NCBI RefSeq assembly: GCF_001422205.1 | Contig: NZ_LMMJ01000007.1 | Coordinates: 310,870 to 374,869 of the forward strand | Source: Curtobacterium sp. Leaf261 | GTDB lineage: Bacteria; Actinomycetota; Actinomycetes; Actinomycetales; Microbacteriaceae | Reading direction: 5' to 3' | DNA length: 64,000 bases | Shown here: positions 8,699 through 17,210 of the stretch, one piece after another | How positions within the stretch are numbered: position 1 is the stretch's first letter | How the letters are laid out: each line of letters starts with the position of its first letter | Notes under the pieces: model-generated | The model's input: only the letters and a program-made list of their open reading frames with translations | Database searches by the model: none | What the model was told of the DNA's origin: nothing | Made by a program: the position numbers and the translations under genes

Positions 8699-10101
8699 CA
8701 CGGTGCGACTCGCGGATCGAGCGTGACCGACCCGGTGTTCAGCAGCACGCCCAGCAGCGTCTTCGGGGTCACGTTGACGGGGTTCGAGGCTGCGTTCTTC
8801 TGGCTCGTCACCGACCACGTCCCGTACGGCAGCGCAAGCGTCACGTCGACGGAGCCGCCGGAGCCGTTCGTCGCGGCGCGGGTGAAGTTCATCGTCTGAC
8901 CGACCACGCACCCGGGGTCGCCGTTGGCCGCGGTGGCGGTGGTCGCCGTGAGGATGGTGTCGGACTTGCTGATGGTGACCGTCACGAGCCCCATCGGGAC
9001 GTTCGCGGTCGTGTTGCCGATGCCGACCGACGGCGACGGCGTCTTGCCGACCCGCCCGTCGGCGGCGCGGGGCCACATCGTCGGGTCGGTCGACAGGCAG
9101 CTGTTCGTGTTGGTCGAGCCGTCGGCGTTCTTGACGTTCGAGTCGAACGACCCCGGGTACACGACGTACCCGGAGGAGATCGGCGTCACCCACTGGTCGG
9201 TGGGGGTCCCGGTCAGCTTGACCGCGCCGTAGGAGCTGACGAAGGACGTCGTCAGGTTCGTCGGCAGCATGGTCGTGCTCGTCGCGTTCGTGGCGTAGTT
9301 CATCTTGACGTCCACCGCCGGGTCGTAGTTGAACGAGGCGCCGCTCGACTGACCTGCACCGACGACGATCGTCTTGACCGGGCTCGCCACCAGGTTCTCG
9401 TCGCGGTACTGGCCACCCGGGGGCGTCAGCGTGACGAAGTACGTACCGGGCGTCACCTTCGTCGCGATCGAGCAGCCGTCGGCGTTCGTCACCGGAGGCT
9501 GCGCAGCGAGTGCGACCGCCGTGTTCGAGCTGTACCCGGCACCGGTCGCGGGCGCGATCGTCGCCGTGATGTTCCCGACTCCCCCGCTGCCGGTGATCGA
9601 CTGCACCGAGACGAGGACCGTCCCGAGCGTCGGGTCGTTGATCTTGCTCGCGGGGGCGAAGATCGTGTTCTGCTTCACGGGTGCCGCGGACCCCATGCCG
9701 TTCCACGTCACGGTGATGTGGATGTGGAGGAAGAGGAGCTGCGCAGCCGTCCCGGTGGACGACGCCGAGCACTGGTTCGAGGTGCCGTTCGTGTACTGCC
9801 ACGCGAGCGTCCGGACGACCTTGTAGGAACGGCCGTCGACCGGCGTGCTCGTGGTCGATCCGGACATCCCCGTGATGTTGCTCGCCGCCTCGACGCGGGC
9901 GGAGTCGATCGCGGACGAGGCCAGGTTCACGGCAGCGGAGCGGCCCGTGTTGTCGGAGGTGATGCGCATCACCGTGGCGATGCCCGCGAGGGCGCCGGCG
10001 ACGATGAGGGCGAAGAGCGTCATCGCGATGATCACCTCGACGAGGGTGAACCCGCGCTCGTCGCGTGCCCGCTCGAGCCTGCGTGCGATCGTGCTGATCA
10101 T
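8698..10101 (-). CDS. PilV-like minor prepilin with large extracellular domain
   Basis: This is 467 residues. The N-terminus MISTIARRLERARDERG-FTLVEVIIAM has the canonical processing Gly (17), F+1 and E+5, then one helix. I use the ATG at 10101 because AGGAGGAG ends 9 nt before it; the GTG at 10110 abuts that site. The mature protein is three times the usual PilV size. After a pilin-like head it contains beta-sandwich-looking repeats (for example TPGTYFVTLTPPGGQYRD), resembling carboxypeptidase-regulatory or PEGA-type Ig-like modules. Such enlarged minor pilins in other species are tip adhesins; that role here is inference. Confidence 0.82.
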   Translation of the reverse strand: MISTIARRLERARDERGFTLVEVIIAMTLFALIVAGALAGIATVMRITSDNTGRSAAVNLASSAIDSARVEAASNITGMSGSTTSTPVDGRSYKVVRTLAWQYTNGTSNQCSASSTGTAAQLLFLHIHITVTWNGMGSAAPVKQNTIFAPASKINDPTLGTVLVSVQSITGSGGVGNITATIAPATGAGYSSNTAVALAAQPPVTNADGCSIATKVTPGTYFVTLTPPGGQYRDENLVASPVKTIVVGAGQSSGASFNYDPAVDVKMNYATNATSTTMLPTNLTTSFVSSYGAVKLTGTPTDQWVTPISSGYVVYPGSFDSNVKNADGSTNTNSCLSTDPTMWPRAADGRVGKTPSPSVGIGNTTANVPMGLVTVTISKSDTILTATTATAANGDPGCVVGQTMNFTRAATNGSGGSVDVTLALPYGTWSVTSQKNAASNPVNVTPKTLLGVLLNTGSVTLDPRVAP

Positions 10102-10184
10102 CGTTGCCACCTCCTCCGGGGTGTCGATGTACCCGTCCGTACCTGCGCGGAAGGGGCCGGGGCGAACCCCGACCCCCTCCGGAA

Positions 10185-10209
10185 CCGGCCGCTCCTCAGG
10201 AGCGGCCGG
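10185..10209 (-). terminator. Hairpin between pilin and pilV-like gene
   Basis: Perfect 12-bp stem CCGGCCGCTCCT / AGGAGCGGCCGG around a single C, 9 nt past the pilin stop codon. The stem must open a little to form a real loop. With no separate promoter visible before the pilV-like gene, it may act as a partial terminator that gives high pilin and low minor-pilin transcript levels. Confidence 0.65.
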
Positions 10210-10218
10210 CGGCGCTCA

Positions 10219-10683
10219 TCAAGCGCAGGTGCCGGACTTCACACCGGCGGTCTGGTTCGCGAAGAAGGTCTTGCCCGTGCTGCTCTTGCCCTGGACGCAG
10301 AACGCGGAACCGGTGCCGGGGACGAACTTGAGCTCGGTCTCGGAGTCGCTCCAGGTGGCGCCGGCGTCCGACCACGTCTGGCCACCGGTGACGGTCGCTG
10401 CGTTGATGCCCGTGGCGGCCGATGCGGTCAGGGCGCTCGGGAGGGCGTTGCTGTTCTGCGTCATCGCGCTGACCGCGGCGGTCTTCAGGTTGGAGACGTC
10501 GTTCTGCACGCCCGAGTCCTTGGCGTTGTTCTGCACACCCAGGTAGACCGGGATGGCGATCGCGGCGAGGATGCCGATGATGATGACGACGACCAGGAGC
10601 TCGATCAGGGTGAAGCCCTTCTCGTTCTGCTCGGTCAGGTTCTGGCGGCGAGCGTTGAGCTTGCCCATGAGACGGAAGTACAT
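10219..10683 (-). CDS. pilA: Major type IV pilin
   Basis: This is 154 residues. It has the type IVa signal NEKG-FTLIELLVVVIIIGILAAIAIPVYLGVQ with the processing Gly at 23, F+1, E+5 and the P residue that kinks the helix. The short head (~100 residues) contains two Cys (FCVQG near 128 and SGTC near 152) that could form the C-terminal disulfide loop. It is the only gene of the cluster with its own upstream regulatory-looking region and with hairpins on both sides, as expected for the abundant fibre subunit. Start at 10683; the second ATG at 10668 lacks a better ribosome-binding site. Confidence 0.93.
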   Translation of the reverse strand: MYFRLMGKLNARRQNLTEQNEKGFTLIELLVVVIIIGILAAIAIPVYLGVQNNAKDSGVQNDVSNLKTAAVSAMTQNSNALPSALTASAATGINAATVTGGQTWSDAGATWSDSETELKFVPGTGSAFCVQGKSSTGKTFFANQTAGVKSGTCA

Positions 10684-10778
10684 GAGGTGTCCATTCCTTC
10701 GGGAAATGTGATTGGGATGTTGGGGCTGGTGCTCTGCCGCCGGTGATCAGCGTATTCGGCGTCGATTCTGGGCATAAT

Positions 10779-10860
10779 CCCGAGAACGGGGGCCAAGGGG
10801 GTATCGAAATGCCCCCAGTAACGGGGGCATCGCTCGGGCGATCTCCCCCTGTGCGGGGGG
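10779..10860 (-). promoter_or_regulatory. Array of C-run/G-run palindromes upstream of the pilin gene
   Basis: Three elements of the form CCC(CC)-N5/6-GGGGG lie at 10779-10792, 10809-10830 (8-bp arms ATGCCCCC / GGGGGCAT) and 10845-10859. Their C-runs start exactly 33 bp apart (10779, 10812, 10845), three helical turns, all on one DNA face. The 9-mer AACGGGGGC recurs at 10785 and 10820. On the minus strand, a weak promoter candidate (TTATGC at 10777-10772, 17 bp, TACGCT at 10754-10749) lies just downstream. I read the array as a likely activator or repressor site; the regulator is unknown. Confidence 0.5.
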
Positions 10861-10874
10861 CACGCTGCCGGAAT

Positions 10875-10917
10875 GCACATGGCCCGCCGGACCAACGAGG
10901 TCGGACGGGCCATGTGC
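10875..10917 (-). terminator. Terminator after pilC
   Basis: Perfect 12-bp stem GCACATGGCCCG / CGGGCCATGTGC with a partly paired interior, 8 nt beyond the pilC stop codon. It separates the pilBTC transcript from the pilin promoter region. Confidence 0.8.
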
Positions 10918-10925
10918 GCGGAGCC

Positions 10926-12149
10926 TCAGTGGATGAGGCTCGTGATCTTGAAGATCGGCAGGTACAGCGCGACGATCATTCCACCGACCACGACACCGAG
11001 GAATGCGATCAGCAAAGGCTCGATCAGGCTCGTCAGCGATTCCGTGGTGGACTCGACTTCTGCATCGTAGAAGATCGCGATCTTCTCGAGCATCACCTCG
11101 AGAGATCCGGCATCCTCACCGACGGCGACCATTTGCGAGACCATAGTCGGGAACACTGATTCCCGTGCGAGCGGGCCGGCGATGGATTCGCCTTTCCGGA
11201 CCGATTCCGCAACTCGCTCCAAAGCTCTCTGCACGACGAAGTTGTTCGACACTTCCCCAACGATCTTCAACGCCTGGAGAATAGGAACTCCTGCACCGAT
11301 CATGTTCGAGAAGTTCCGAGCAAACCGCGCGATGACGATCTTCTTCGAGAGCGCGCCGAACACGGGCAGCCGCAGCCGGAGCGGGTCGAGGAACCCGCGG
11401 ACACGGTCGGTGTTCTTGTTCGCCCGGTACCAGAGCCACCCGACGATGATCACGACGGCGAGCAACGGTCCCACCCAGCGCATCGCGTGCGACGCGTAGA
11501 CGAGGATCAGCGTCGGCAGCGGGAGCTGGCCGCCGAGGCTGGCGAACATGTTCTGGAAGATCGGGACGATGAAGACGAGCATCACCACGACGGCGACGAG
11601 CGACATCACGAGCACCACGACGGGATAGGTCATCGCGGACTTGATCGTCGAGCGGAGCTTGTGCTCCTTCTCGAAGTTCGTCGCGATCGAGTCCATGGCC
11701 TTGTCGAGGAAGCCGCCGGTCTCGCCGGCCCTCAGCATGTTGATCATGATCGGCGGGAAGTCGACCGGGTACTTGGCCACCGCGTCGGAGAACGACACCC
11801 CGCGCTCGACCTCGTCGCGCACCTTGCCGATGATGTCCTTGAGCTTCTTCGACTCCGTCTGGTCGGCGAGGATCGACAGTGCACGCAACAGCGACAGGCC
11901 GGACGAGAGCATGGTGGACGCCTGCCGCGCCATGATTGCCAGGTCCTTCAGCCCGACGCCCTTCTCGAACCCCGGGATCTTGATCTCGGACTGGAGCCCG
12001 GTGCCGGCCTTCGCCTCGGCGAGGGAGATCGGCGAGACGCCCATGGTTCGGAGTCGGGCGACGGCAGCGCCCTCGGACGCCGCGTCGAGCTTGCCCTTGA
12101 CGATCTTGCCGGCGGTGTCGCGCCCGCGGTAGTCGAATGCGAGTGACAT
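10926..12149 (-). CDS. pilC: PilC, type IV pilus platform protein
   Basis: This is 407 residues, the usual length. There are two T2SSF domains (residues ~75-195 and ~275-400), each a helical bundle followed by membrane helices: about 175-200 and 225-245 for the first, 375-398 for the second. It is the inner-membrane platform that PilB and PilT act on to polymerise or retract pilin. The N-terminal region (FDYRGRDTAGKIVKGKLDAAS) is the family hallmark. The ATG at 12149 overlaps the PilT stop as TGATG. The huge reading frame that extends to 13727 is shadow of pilT. Confidence 0.95.
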   Translation of the reverse strand: MSLAFDYRGRDTAGKIVKGKLDAASEGAAVARLRTMGVSPISLAEAKAGTGLQSEIKIPGFEKGVGLKDLAIMARQASTMLSSGLSLLRALSILADQTESKKLKDIIGKVRDEVERGVSFSDAVAKYPVDFPPIMINMLRAGETGGFLDKAMDSIATNFEKEHKLRSTIKSAMTYPVVVLVMSLVAVVVMLVFIVPIFQNMFASLGGQLPLPTLILVYASHAMRWVGPLLAVVIIVGWLWYRANKNTDRVRGFLDPLRLRLPVFGALSKKIVIARFARNFSNMIGAGVPILQALKIVGEVSNNFVVQRALERVAESVRKGESIAGPLARESVFPTMVSQMVAVGEDAGSLEVMLEKIAIFYDAEVESTTESLTSLIEPLLIAFLGVVVGGMIVALYLPIFKITSLIH

Positions 12150-13780
12150 CAGAAGTCTCCTCCGGAGTACTTGTCGCCGAAGTCGATCCCGCTCGCGGCG
12201 ATCGCATCGGCCGAGGCGTCCGACGGACTCTCGACGCGCTGCACGAGCCGGTCGAAGCCCTCCTTGTCGTGCACCTTCTCCATGGCGGCCTTGCGGGTGA
12301 TGGTCCCGACGTTGACCAGGTCGGCGAGGTCCTGGTCCATCGTGTGCATGCCGAGGTCCTTGCCGGCCTGCATCGCGGAGGTGATCTGGTACGTCTTGCC
12401 CTCGCGGATGAGGTTCCCGATGGCGGGGGTGGTGCGCATGATCTCGGTGGAGACGACTCGACCGGTGCCGGTCGCCTTCGGCACGAGCGTCTGGCAGACG
12501 ACACCCTGGAGCGTCGTGGCGAGCTGCGTGCGGATCTGGCCCTGCTGGTGCGGCGGGAACACGTCGATGACACGGTCGATCGTGCCGGGTGCGTCCTGGG
12601 TGTGCAGGGTCGCGAACACCAGGTGGCCGGTCTCTGCGGCGGTCAGCGCCACCGAGATCGTCTCGAGGTCGCGGAGCTCGCCGATGAGGATCACGTCGGG
12701 GTCCTGCCGGAGCACGTGCTTGAGCGCGTTCGCGAACGAGTGCGTGTCGGCCCCGACCTCGCGCTGGTTGATGATCGCCCGCTTGTGCTCGTGCATGAAC
12801 TCGATCGGGTCCTCGACCGTCACGATGTGGTCGGCACGGGTCTCGTTGACCAGGTCGATCAGGGCCGCGAGCGTCGTCGACTTGCCGGAACCGGTCGGGC
12901 CGGTCACGAGGACCAGTCCGCGCGGCAGCTTCGAGAAGTCCCCGACGTGGTCCGGGATGCCGAGGTCCTTCAGGGTCTTGATCTTGGTGGGGATCAGACG
13001 GAAGGCCGCACCCCAGTTGCCGCGCTGCTGGTAGAAGTTCACGCGGAACCGGGACTCCGTGGACAGCGAGTACGCGAAGTCGAGCTCCTGCTTCTCCTCG
13101 AACTGCGCGAGCTGGTCGGTGCTCGCCATCGTCGTCAGCGCGGCGATGACCTTGGCGCGCGACCACGGGCCTCCCGGCACTGCGGGGCGGAGCGAGCCGT
13201 CGACGCGGACGGTCGGCGCCGCGTTCGCGGTGACGTGGAGGTCGGAGGCGCCCTGGCGCACGACCTCGGAGAGGGCGGTGATGAGGTCGGGGTCGGCGAC
13301 CTCGCGAGCGTGGTGCGTGTACTCGATCCGGACGTCCGAGCTGATCGCGGTGGACGGGGCGACGAGCGGAGCGGCGTGAGTCGGCGGTGCGGGGACGAAC
13401 GCCGGCGCCGGGACGGACGCGGTGGGCGCATCGGCGAACGAGTACGCGGCGGTCGTCGGGGAGATGGGGACCGGCGTGGCCCACGTCGGAGTCGGCACGG
13501 CGGGAGCAACCGACGCGGACGCGACCGGCGCGGATGCGATCGGCGCCGGCGCCGCAGGCGCGAGATCCCACGTGCTCTCGTCGGACAGGTCGAACACGCG
13601 AGCCGCCGGAGCGGGCACGGTCATCGGCGCGACGGAGGTCTGCGGCACGTACGGCACCTCGCCACCAGCCGCGAGTCGGGCGGCACGGCGACCGCCGACC
13701 TCCGTGCCCGGCTGTCCCGGATGCCATCCGGCGGCGATCCCGTCGTCCGGCGACGTGATGTCGTACACGGAGTCGCTCAT
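12149..13780 (-). CDS. pilT: PilT-like retraction ATPase with long Pro/Ala-rich N-terminal extension
   Basis: This is 543 residues, against about 350-380 for PilT elsewhere. Residues 1-160 are a low-complexity Pro/Ala/Val/Ser region without predicted fold. The PilT core follows: the N-terminal PAS-like half (ADPDLITALSEVVRQGASDLHV), Walker A GPTGSGKST (~294-302), the Asp box VEDPIEFMHEH, Walker B DPDVILIGELRD and the His box ATLHTQDA. It powers pilus disassembly and hence twitching or DNA uptake. AGGGA lies about 6 nt before the ATG. The extension may mediate localisation or partner binding; nothing in it is recognisable. Confidence 0.93.
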   Translation of the reverse strand: MSDSVYDITSPDDGIAAGWHPGQPGTEVGGRRAARLAAGGEVPYVPQTSVAPMTVPAPAARVFDLSDESTWDLAPAAPAPIASAPVASASVAPAVPTPTWATPVPISPTTAAYSFADAPTASVPAPAFVPAPPTHAAPLVAPSTAISSDVRIEYTHHAREVADPDLITALSEVVRQGASDLHVTANAAPTVRVDGSLRPAVPGGPWSRAKVIAALTTMASTDQLAQFEEKQELDFAYSLSTESRFRVNFYQQRGNWGAAFRLIPTKIKTLKDLGIPDHVGDFSKLPRGLVLVTGPTGSGKSTTLAALIDLVNETRADHIVTVEDPIEFMHEHKRAIINQREVGADTHSFANALKHVLRQDPDVILIGELRDLETISVALTAAETGHLVFATLHTQDAPGTIDRVIDVFPPHQQGQIRTQLATTLQGVVCQTLVPKATGTGRVVSTEIMRTTPAIGNLIREGKTYQITSAMQAGKDLGMHTMDQDLADLVNVGTITRKAAMEKVHDKEGFDRLVQRVESPSDASADAIAASGIDFGDKYSGGDF

Positions 13781-13811
13781 GCGTGTCCCTGTCTGTGAGC
13801 AGTGCTGTGCA

Positions 13812-13833
13812 ACGAGCCCGTGATCGGGCTCGT
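13812..13833 (-). other. Hairpin in the pilB-pilT gap
   Basis: Perfect 9-bp arms ACGAGCCCG / CGGGCTCGT with a TGAT loop, within the 77-nt gap. It may stabilise mRNA ends or attenuate transcription; no U-tract follows. Confidence 0.5.
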
Positions 13834-13857
13834 CATCGATGTGGAGGGGGAGGAGTC

Positions 13858-15525
13858 CTACGCGACGACGCGGAGGATCTCCTCGACGCTGGTGAGGCCG
13901 AGCTTGACCTTCTCCCAGCCGTCCTGACGGAGGGTGAGCATGCCCTGGTCCTGCGCGACACGACTGATCTCCGCGCTCGAGGCACGCGAGACGGCGAGCC
14001 GCTCGATCTCCTCGGTGACCGTCATGACCTCGTGCAGGGCGATGCGGCCGCGGTAGCCCGTGTTCGAGCAGACGGCGCACCCCACGGGCATGAAGATCTC
14101 GGGGACGTCGGGGTTCCAGTCGTTCACGAATCGCAGGTCGCGGAGGTGCTCGAACGTGTGCTCCGCAGGTGCCTTGCAGCGGTCGCAGAGCCGGCGCGCG
14201 AGTCGTTGGGCCACCACCGAGTCGAGGGCCGACCCGACGAGGAACGGCTCGATGTCCATCTCGGTCAGACGGACGACGGCCGAGGGGGCGTCGTTCGTGT
14301 GGAGGGTGGAGAGGACGAGGTGGCCGGTGAGCGATGCCTCGATCGCGATCTGGGCCGTCTCGTGGTCACGGATCTCGCCGAGCAGGACGACGTCGGGGTC
14401 GGAGCGGAGGATGCTGCGGAGCGCCGAGGCGAACGTCAGCCCGGCCTTCGGGTTGACCTGCACCTGGTTGATGCCCGGCATCCGGTACTCGACCGGGTCC
14501 TCGACCGTGATGACGTTGATCTCGGGCTTCGCGACCGCGTTCAACGTCGTGTAGAGCGTGGTGGACTTGCCGGAACCCGTCGGGCCCGTGACGAGGATCA
14601 TGCCGTACGGCTTGGAGTACGACGCCTGGTACGCCTCGAAGTTCCGGTCGAGCAGGTTGAGGTCCTTGAGCGTCATCGACGTGTTCGTGTTGTCGAGGAT
14701 GCGCATGACGACCTTCTCGCCCCACACCGTCGGCAGGGTCGCGACGCGGAGGTCGATCTGGCGGCCACCGTGCCGGACCGACATACGGCCGTCCTGGGGC
14801 TTCCGTCGCTCGGCGATGTCGATGTCGCTCATGATCTTGAGGCGCGAGATGACACCGTTCTGGATGTTCTTCGGCGCCGGGGTCATCTCGTGGAGCACGC
14901 CGTCGATGCGGTAGCGGACCCGCACCTCGTGCTCGCCGGGTTCGATGTGGATGTCCGACGCGTGGTCCTGGATCGCCTGGGAGACGAGCAGGTTCACGAA
15001 CCGGACGATCGGGACGTCGTCGAGTGCACCGTCGGAGAGGTCGGCCTGCGTCTCGGTGACGGAGGCCTCCTGCTCGAGCGAGGACGTCAGGTCGTTCAGC
15101 TCGTCGTCGGCGCGGAGGTAGCGGTCGAGCGCCGACGCGAGGTCACGCTCGTCGACCTGCAGCGGCTTGATGACGCGGCCGGACGAAGCCCGGGCGTCGT
15201 CGAGCGCGAGCACGTTCGCGGGGTTCACCATGGCGAGCACCAGCGCGTCGCCCTCGAACCCGATGCCGAGCACGCTGTGCCGACGGCAGAGTGCTGCGGG
15301 CAGCATCGACACCGCGGTGCCGTCCACCGGGTAGTCGGTGAGCGGGACGGTCTTGGAGTTGTTCGACGCGGCGCGCGCGGTGATGAACTGCGCCTCGCTC
15401 ACGACGCCGCGGTCGACGAGGGACCGGATGTTCTTCTCGTCCACCATCTCGTCACCGGTCAGGGTGTCGAGGTGCTCGATGGGCAGAGCACCGTTGAGGA
15501 TGAGGATCTCAGAGAGGGTTGCCAT
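13858..15525 (-). CDS. pilB: PilB, type IV pilus extension ATPase
   Basis: This is 555 residues. It has an N-terminal MshE/GspE-N domain (1-150), then the second N-domain (VRFVNLLVSQAIQDHASDIHIEP) and the ATPase: Walker A GPTGSGKST (~319), VEDPVEYR, DPDVVLLGEIRD and LSTLHTNDA. Four Cys (CDRCKAP and CAVCSNTGYRGR) form the C-terminal zinc site of PilB/GspE, which distinguishes it from the neighbouring PilT. Start ATG 15525 follows AGGAGGTGAGGGAG. It is the first gene of the locus. Confidence 0.96.
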   Translation of the reverse strand: MATLSEILILNGALPIEHLDTLTGDEMVDEKNIRSLVDRGVVSEAQFITARAASNNSKTVPLTDYPVDGTAVSMLPAALCRRHSVLGIGFEGDALVLAMVNPANVLALDDARASSGRVIKPLQVDERDLASALDRYLRADDELNDLTSSLEQEASVTETQADLSDGALDDVPIVRFVNLLVSQAIQDHASDIHIEPGEHEVRVRYRIDGVLHEMTPAPKNIQNGVISRLKIMSDIDIAERRKPQDGRMSVRHGGRQIDLRVATLPTVWGEKVVMRILDNTNTSMTLKDLNLLDRNFEAYQASYSKPYGMILVTGPTGSGKSTTLYTTLNAVAKPEINVITVEDPVEYRMPGINQVQVNPKAGLTFASALRSILRSDPDVVLLGEIRDHETAQIAIEASLTGHLVLSTLHTNDAPSAVVRLTEMDIEPFLVGSALDSVVAQRLARRLCDRCKAPAEHTFEHLRDLRFVNDWNPDVPEIFMPVGCAVCSNTGYRGRIALHEVMTVTEEIERLAVSRASSAEISRVAQDQGMLTLRQDGWEKVKLGLTSVEEILRVVA

Positions 15526-15609
15526 GGTGCTCCCTCACCTCCTTGGTGTCGCACGTCTGGGAGCCGTGTCGCGGTTCGGGTACCGATGACGGTCTGCGGC
15601 CGTGGCCCA

Positions 15610-15639
15610 ACGCTAATTCGTCGGCGTGCTCTTCGAGCA
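15610..15639 (-). promoter_or_regulatory. Candidate pilB promoter region
   Basis: On the minus strand TAGCGT (plus 15610-15615) is a possible -10, about 85 nt before the pilB ATG. No good -35 is seen. A 13-bp palindrome TGCTCTTCGAGCA lies just upstream at 15627-15639, where a regulator could sit. Confidence 0.35.
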
Positions 15640-15707
15640 GTCCCAGAAAGAGGGGTCCGGCAGACTCTCGACGGGGCGGTCCGGAGGGGCGGCGACTCCG
15701 GCAGTGC

Positions 15708-16724
15708 TCAGAAGTGCAGGGTGTGCGTGACCGCGACCGTCCCGCGCGTGAACCCGAGGCGTTCGTAGAGCCCGAGCGCACCGGTCGGGTTCTCGGCGTC
15801 GACGTCGAGCACCGCGGCGGCGAGGCCGTCGGCACGGATCGCGGCGAGCACGCTGCTGAGCACCACGCGCGCGAGACCGCGTCCGCGGTGTGCGCGGACC
15901 ACGCCGACGTAGTCGACGTACCCGAAGCTCCCGCCCCGGGCTTCGAACGACTCCGGGTCCACGTCGACGAAGGCGAACGCCACGATGGTGCCCTGCGCGT
16001 CGGTGACGACCCGCGACAGGTCTCCGCGGAACGCCGGCGCCGATCGAGCACGAGCCCAGTCCTCGGCCGGCGTCGGCTGCGAGCCCCAGTGGTCGCGGAA
16101 CGAGTCGTTCTTGGCCAGACGCATTCCCTCGAGGTCGTCGGAGACGTACTGCCGGAGCGTGTAGCCGTCGGGTGCCGGTGCGACGTCGACCGGGTCGGTG
16201 AGGTCCCTGGTGAGGTCGAACCAGTACCGCGTCGGCTCCATCCCGAAGCGCGCCGCGAGCGCCAGCGCCGGCGAACCCTGTCGATCGGTGAGCTCGAGCT
16301 GCGCGGGGAGGTCGACGCGGAGCCCGGCGAGCAACTGGCGTGCGCGACCGAGCTGCCACGCGAGCAGCCGCCGGCCGATTCCCCGCCCCCGGTGCGCGGG
16401 GTCGACCTCGCCGGGGAGCCAGACGCGGACGAGGGACTCGTGGGCCGGGTGGAGCATGACGATGACGTAGCCGATGACATGTCCATCAGCATCCAGGGCC
16501 ACGAGGCTGTCCGTGGCCGGGACCAGTCCGGTTGTGGACAGTTCGTACTCGATGTCGTCCTGTGCAGGACGTTCGTCCGGCGAGTCCACCGCACACGCGG
16601 CGAGCAGCACACGGTGCATCGCCGGCACGTCGGACAACGCCCCCGGGCGGAACGTCACGCCGTCGAGCGGTGCGGGGGTCTCCAGGTGGGCGGGCGCGAC
16701 GACGCGATCGGCGAGGGAGGACAT
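15708..16724 (-). CDS. Tandem GNAT acetyltransferase
   Basis: This is 338 residues with two GNAT folds. The acetyl-CoA loops are VDPAHRGRGIGRRLL (~125) and VVRAHRGRGLARVVL (~275); the C-terminal half ends with the typical NPTGALGLYERLGFTR. The double arrangement resembles MshD (mycothiol synthase), but the motifs are not specific, so I leave the substrate open. The start at MSSLADRVV follows AGGATGGAGG, with tight spacing. It is divergent from the VOC gene and separated from pilB by 182 bp. It is probably not part of the pilus system. Confidence 0.8.
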   Translation of the reverse strand: MSSLADRVVAPAHLETPAPLDGVTFRPGALSDVPAMHRVLLAACAVDSPDERPAQDDIEYELSTTGLVPATDSLVALDADGHVIGYVIVMLHPAHESLVRVWLPGEVDPAHRGRGIGRRLLAWQLGRARQLLAGLRVDLPAQLELTDRQGSPALALAARFGMEPTRYWFDLTRDLTDPVDVAPAPDGYTLRQYVSDDLEGMRLAKNDSFRDHWGSQPTPAEDWARARSAPAFRGDLSRVVTDAQGTIVAFAFVDVDPESFEARGGSFGYVDYVGVVRAHRGRGLARVVLSSVLAAIRADGLAAAVLDVDAENPTGALGLYERLGFTRGTVAVTHTLHF

Positions 16725-16760
16725 GCCTCCATCCTGGCAGGAGTCCCGACGACCTCGCGG

Positions 16761-16803
16761 CGACCGGTCGGCACGGATGTCCCGACCGGTCGGCACGGAT
16801 GTC
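16761..16803. repeat. Two 21-bp direct repeats containing a palindrome
   Basis: The 21-mer starting at 16761 recurs exactly at 16783 (22-bp period, two helical turns). Each copy begins with the palindrome CGACCGGTCG. It lies between the divergent GNAT and VOC genes, so it could be a shared operator. Confidence 0.8.
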
Positions 16804-16838
16804 TCGACGCGCCGGGCACCGGTGGACCAAGATGGACC

Positions 16839-17201
16839 ATGGACATCACGAGCGTGACGGTCGGGCTGCCGGTCAGCGACATCGAGTCCGCGTGCCTCTG
16901 GTACGGCGCGGTGTTCGAGCGCGAGGAGCCGGACCTCGAGCCCGCCGAGGGCGTCGCCGAGTACGAGATCGGCGGCATCTGGATCCAGCTCGTCGTCGAT
17001 GCCCATGCCGACGAGAACGAGGTCGCGGTGCGCTTCGGAGTCGACGACGTCGCCGCGCAGCACGCCCGCATCGCTGCGCTGGGGATCGACGTCGGCCCGG
17101 TCGAGCGCGTCCCCGGTGCCGTCGACTGGTTCGACTTCCGCGACCCGGACGGCAACCTGCTCAGCCTCTACTCGCTGATCGACGAGACCGCTGATCGCTG
17201 A
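16839..17201 (+). CDS. VOC / glyoxalase-like protein
   Basis: This is 120 residues, a single vicinal-oxygen-chelate domain of two beta-alpha-beta-beta-beta modules (SVTVGLPVSDIESACLWYGAVF at the start, FDFRDPDGNLLSLYS at the end). Metal-ligand candidates are few, so catalytic activity cannot be judged; many such proteins bind small molecules or confer resistance. Start ATG 16839. It is transcribed away from the GNAT gene and ends in the bidirectional terminator region before rpoC. Confidence 0.8.
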   Translation: MDITSVTVGLPVSDIESACLWYGAVFEREEPDLEPAEGVAEYEIGGIWIQLVVDAHADENEVAVRFGVDDVAAQHARIAALGIDVGPVERVPGAVDWFDFRDPDGNLLSLYSLIDETADR

Positions 17202-17210
17202 CGCGCCGGC

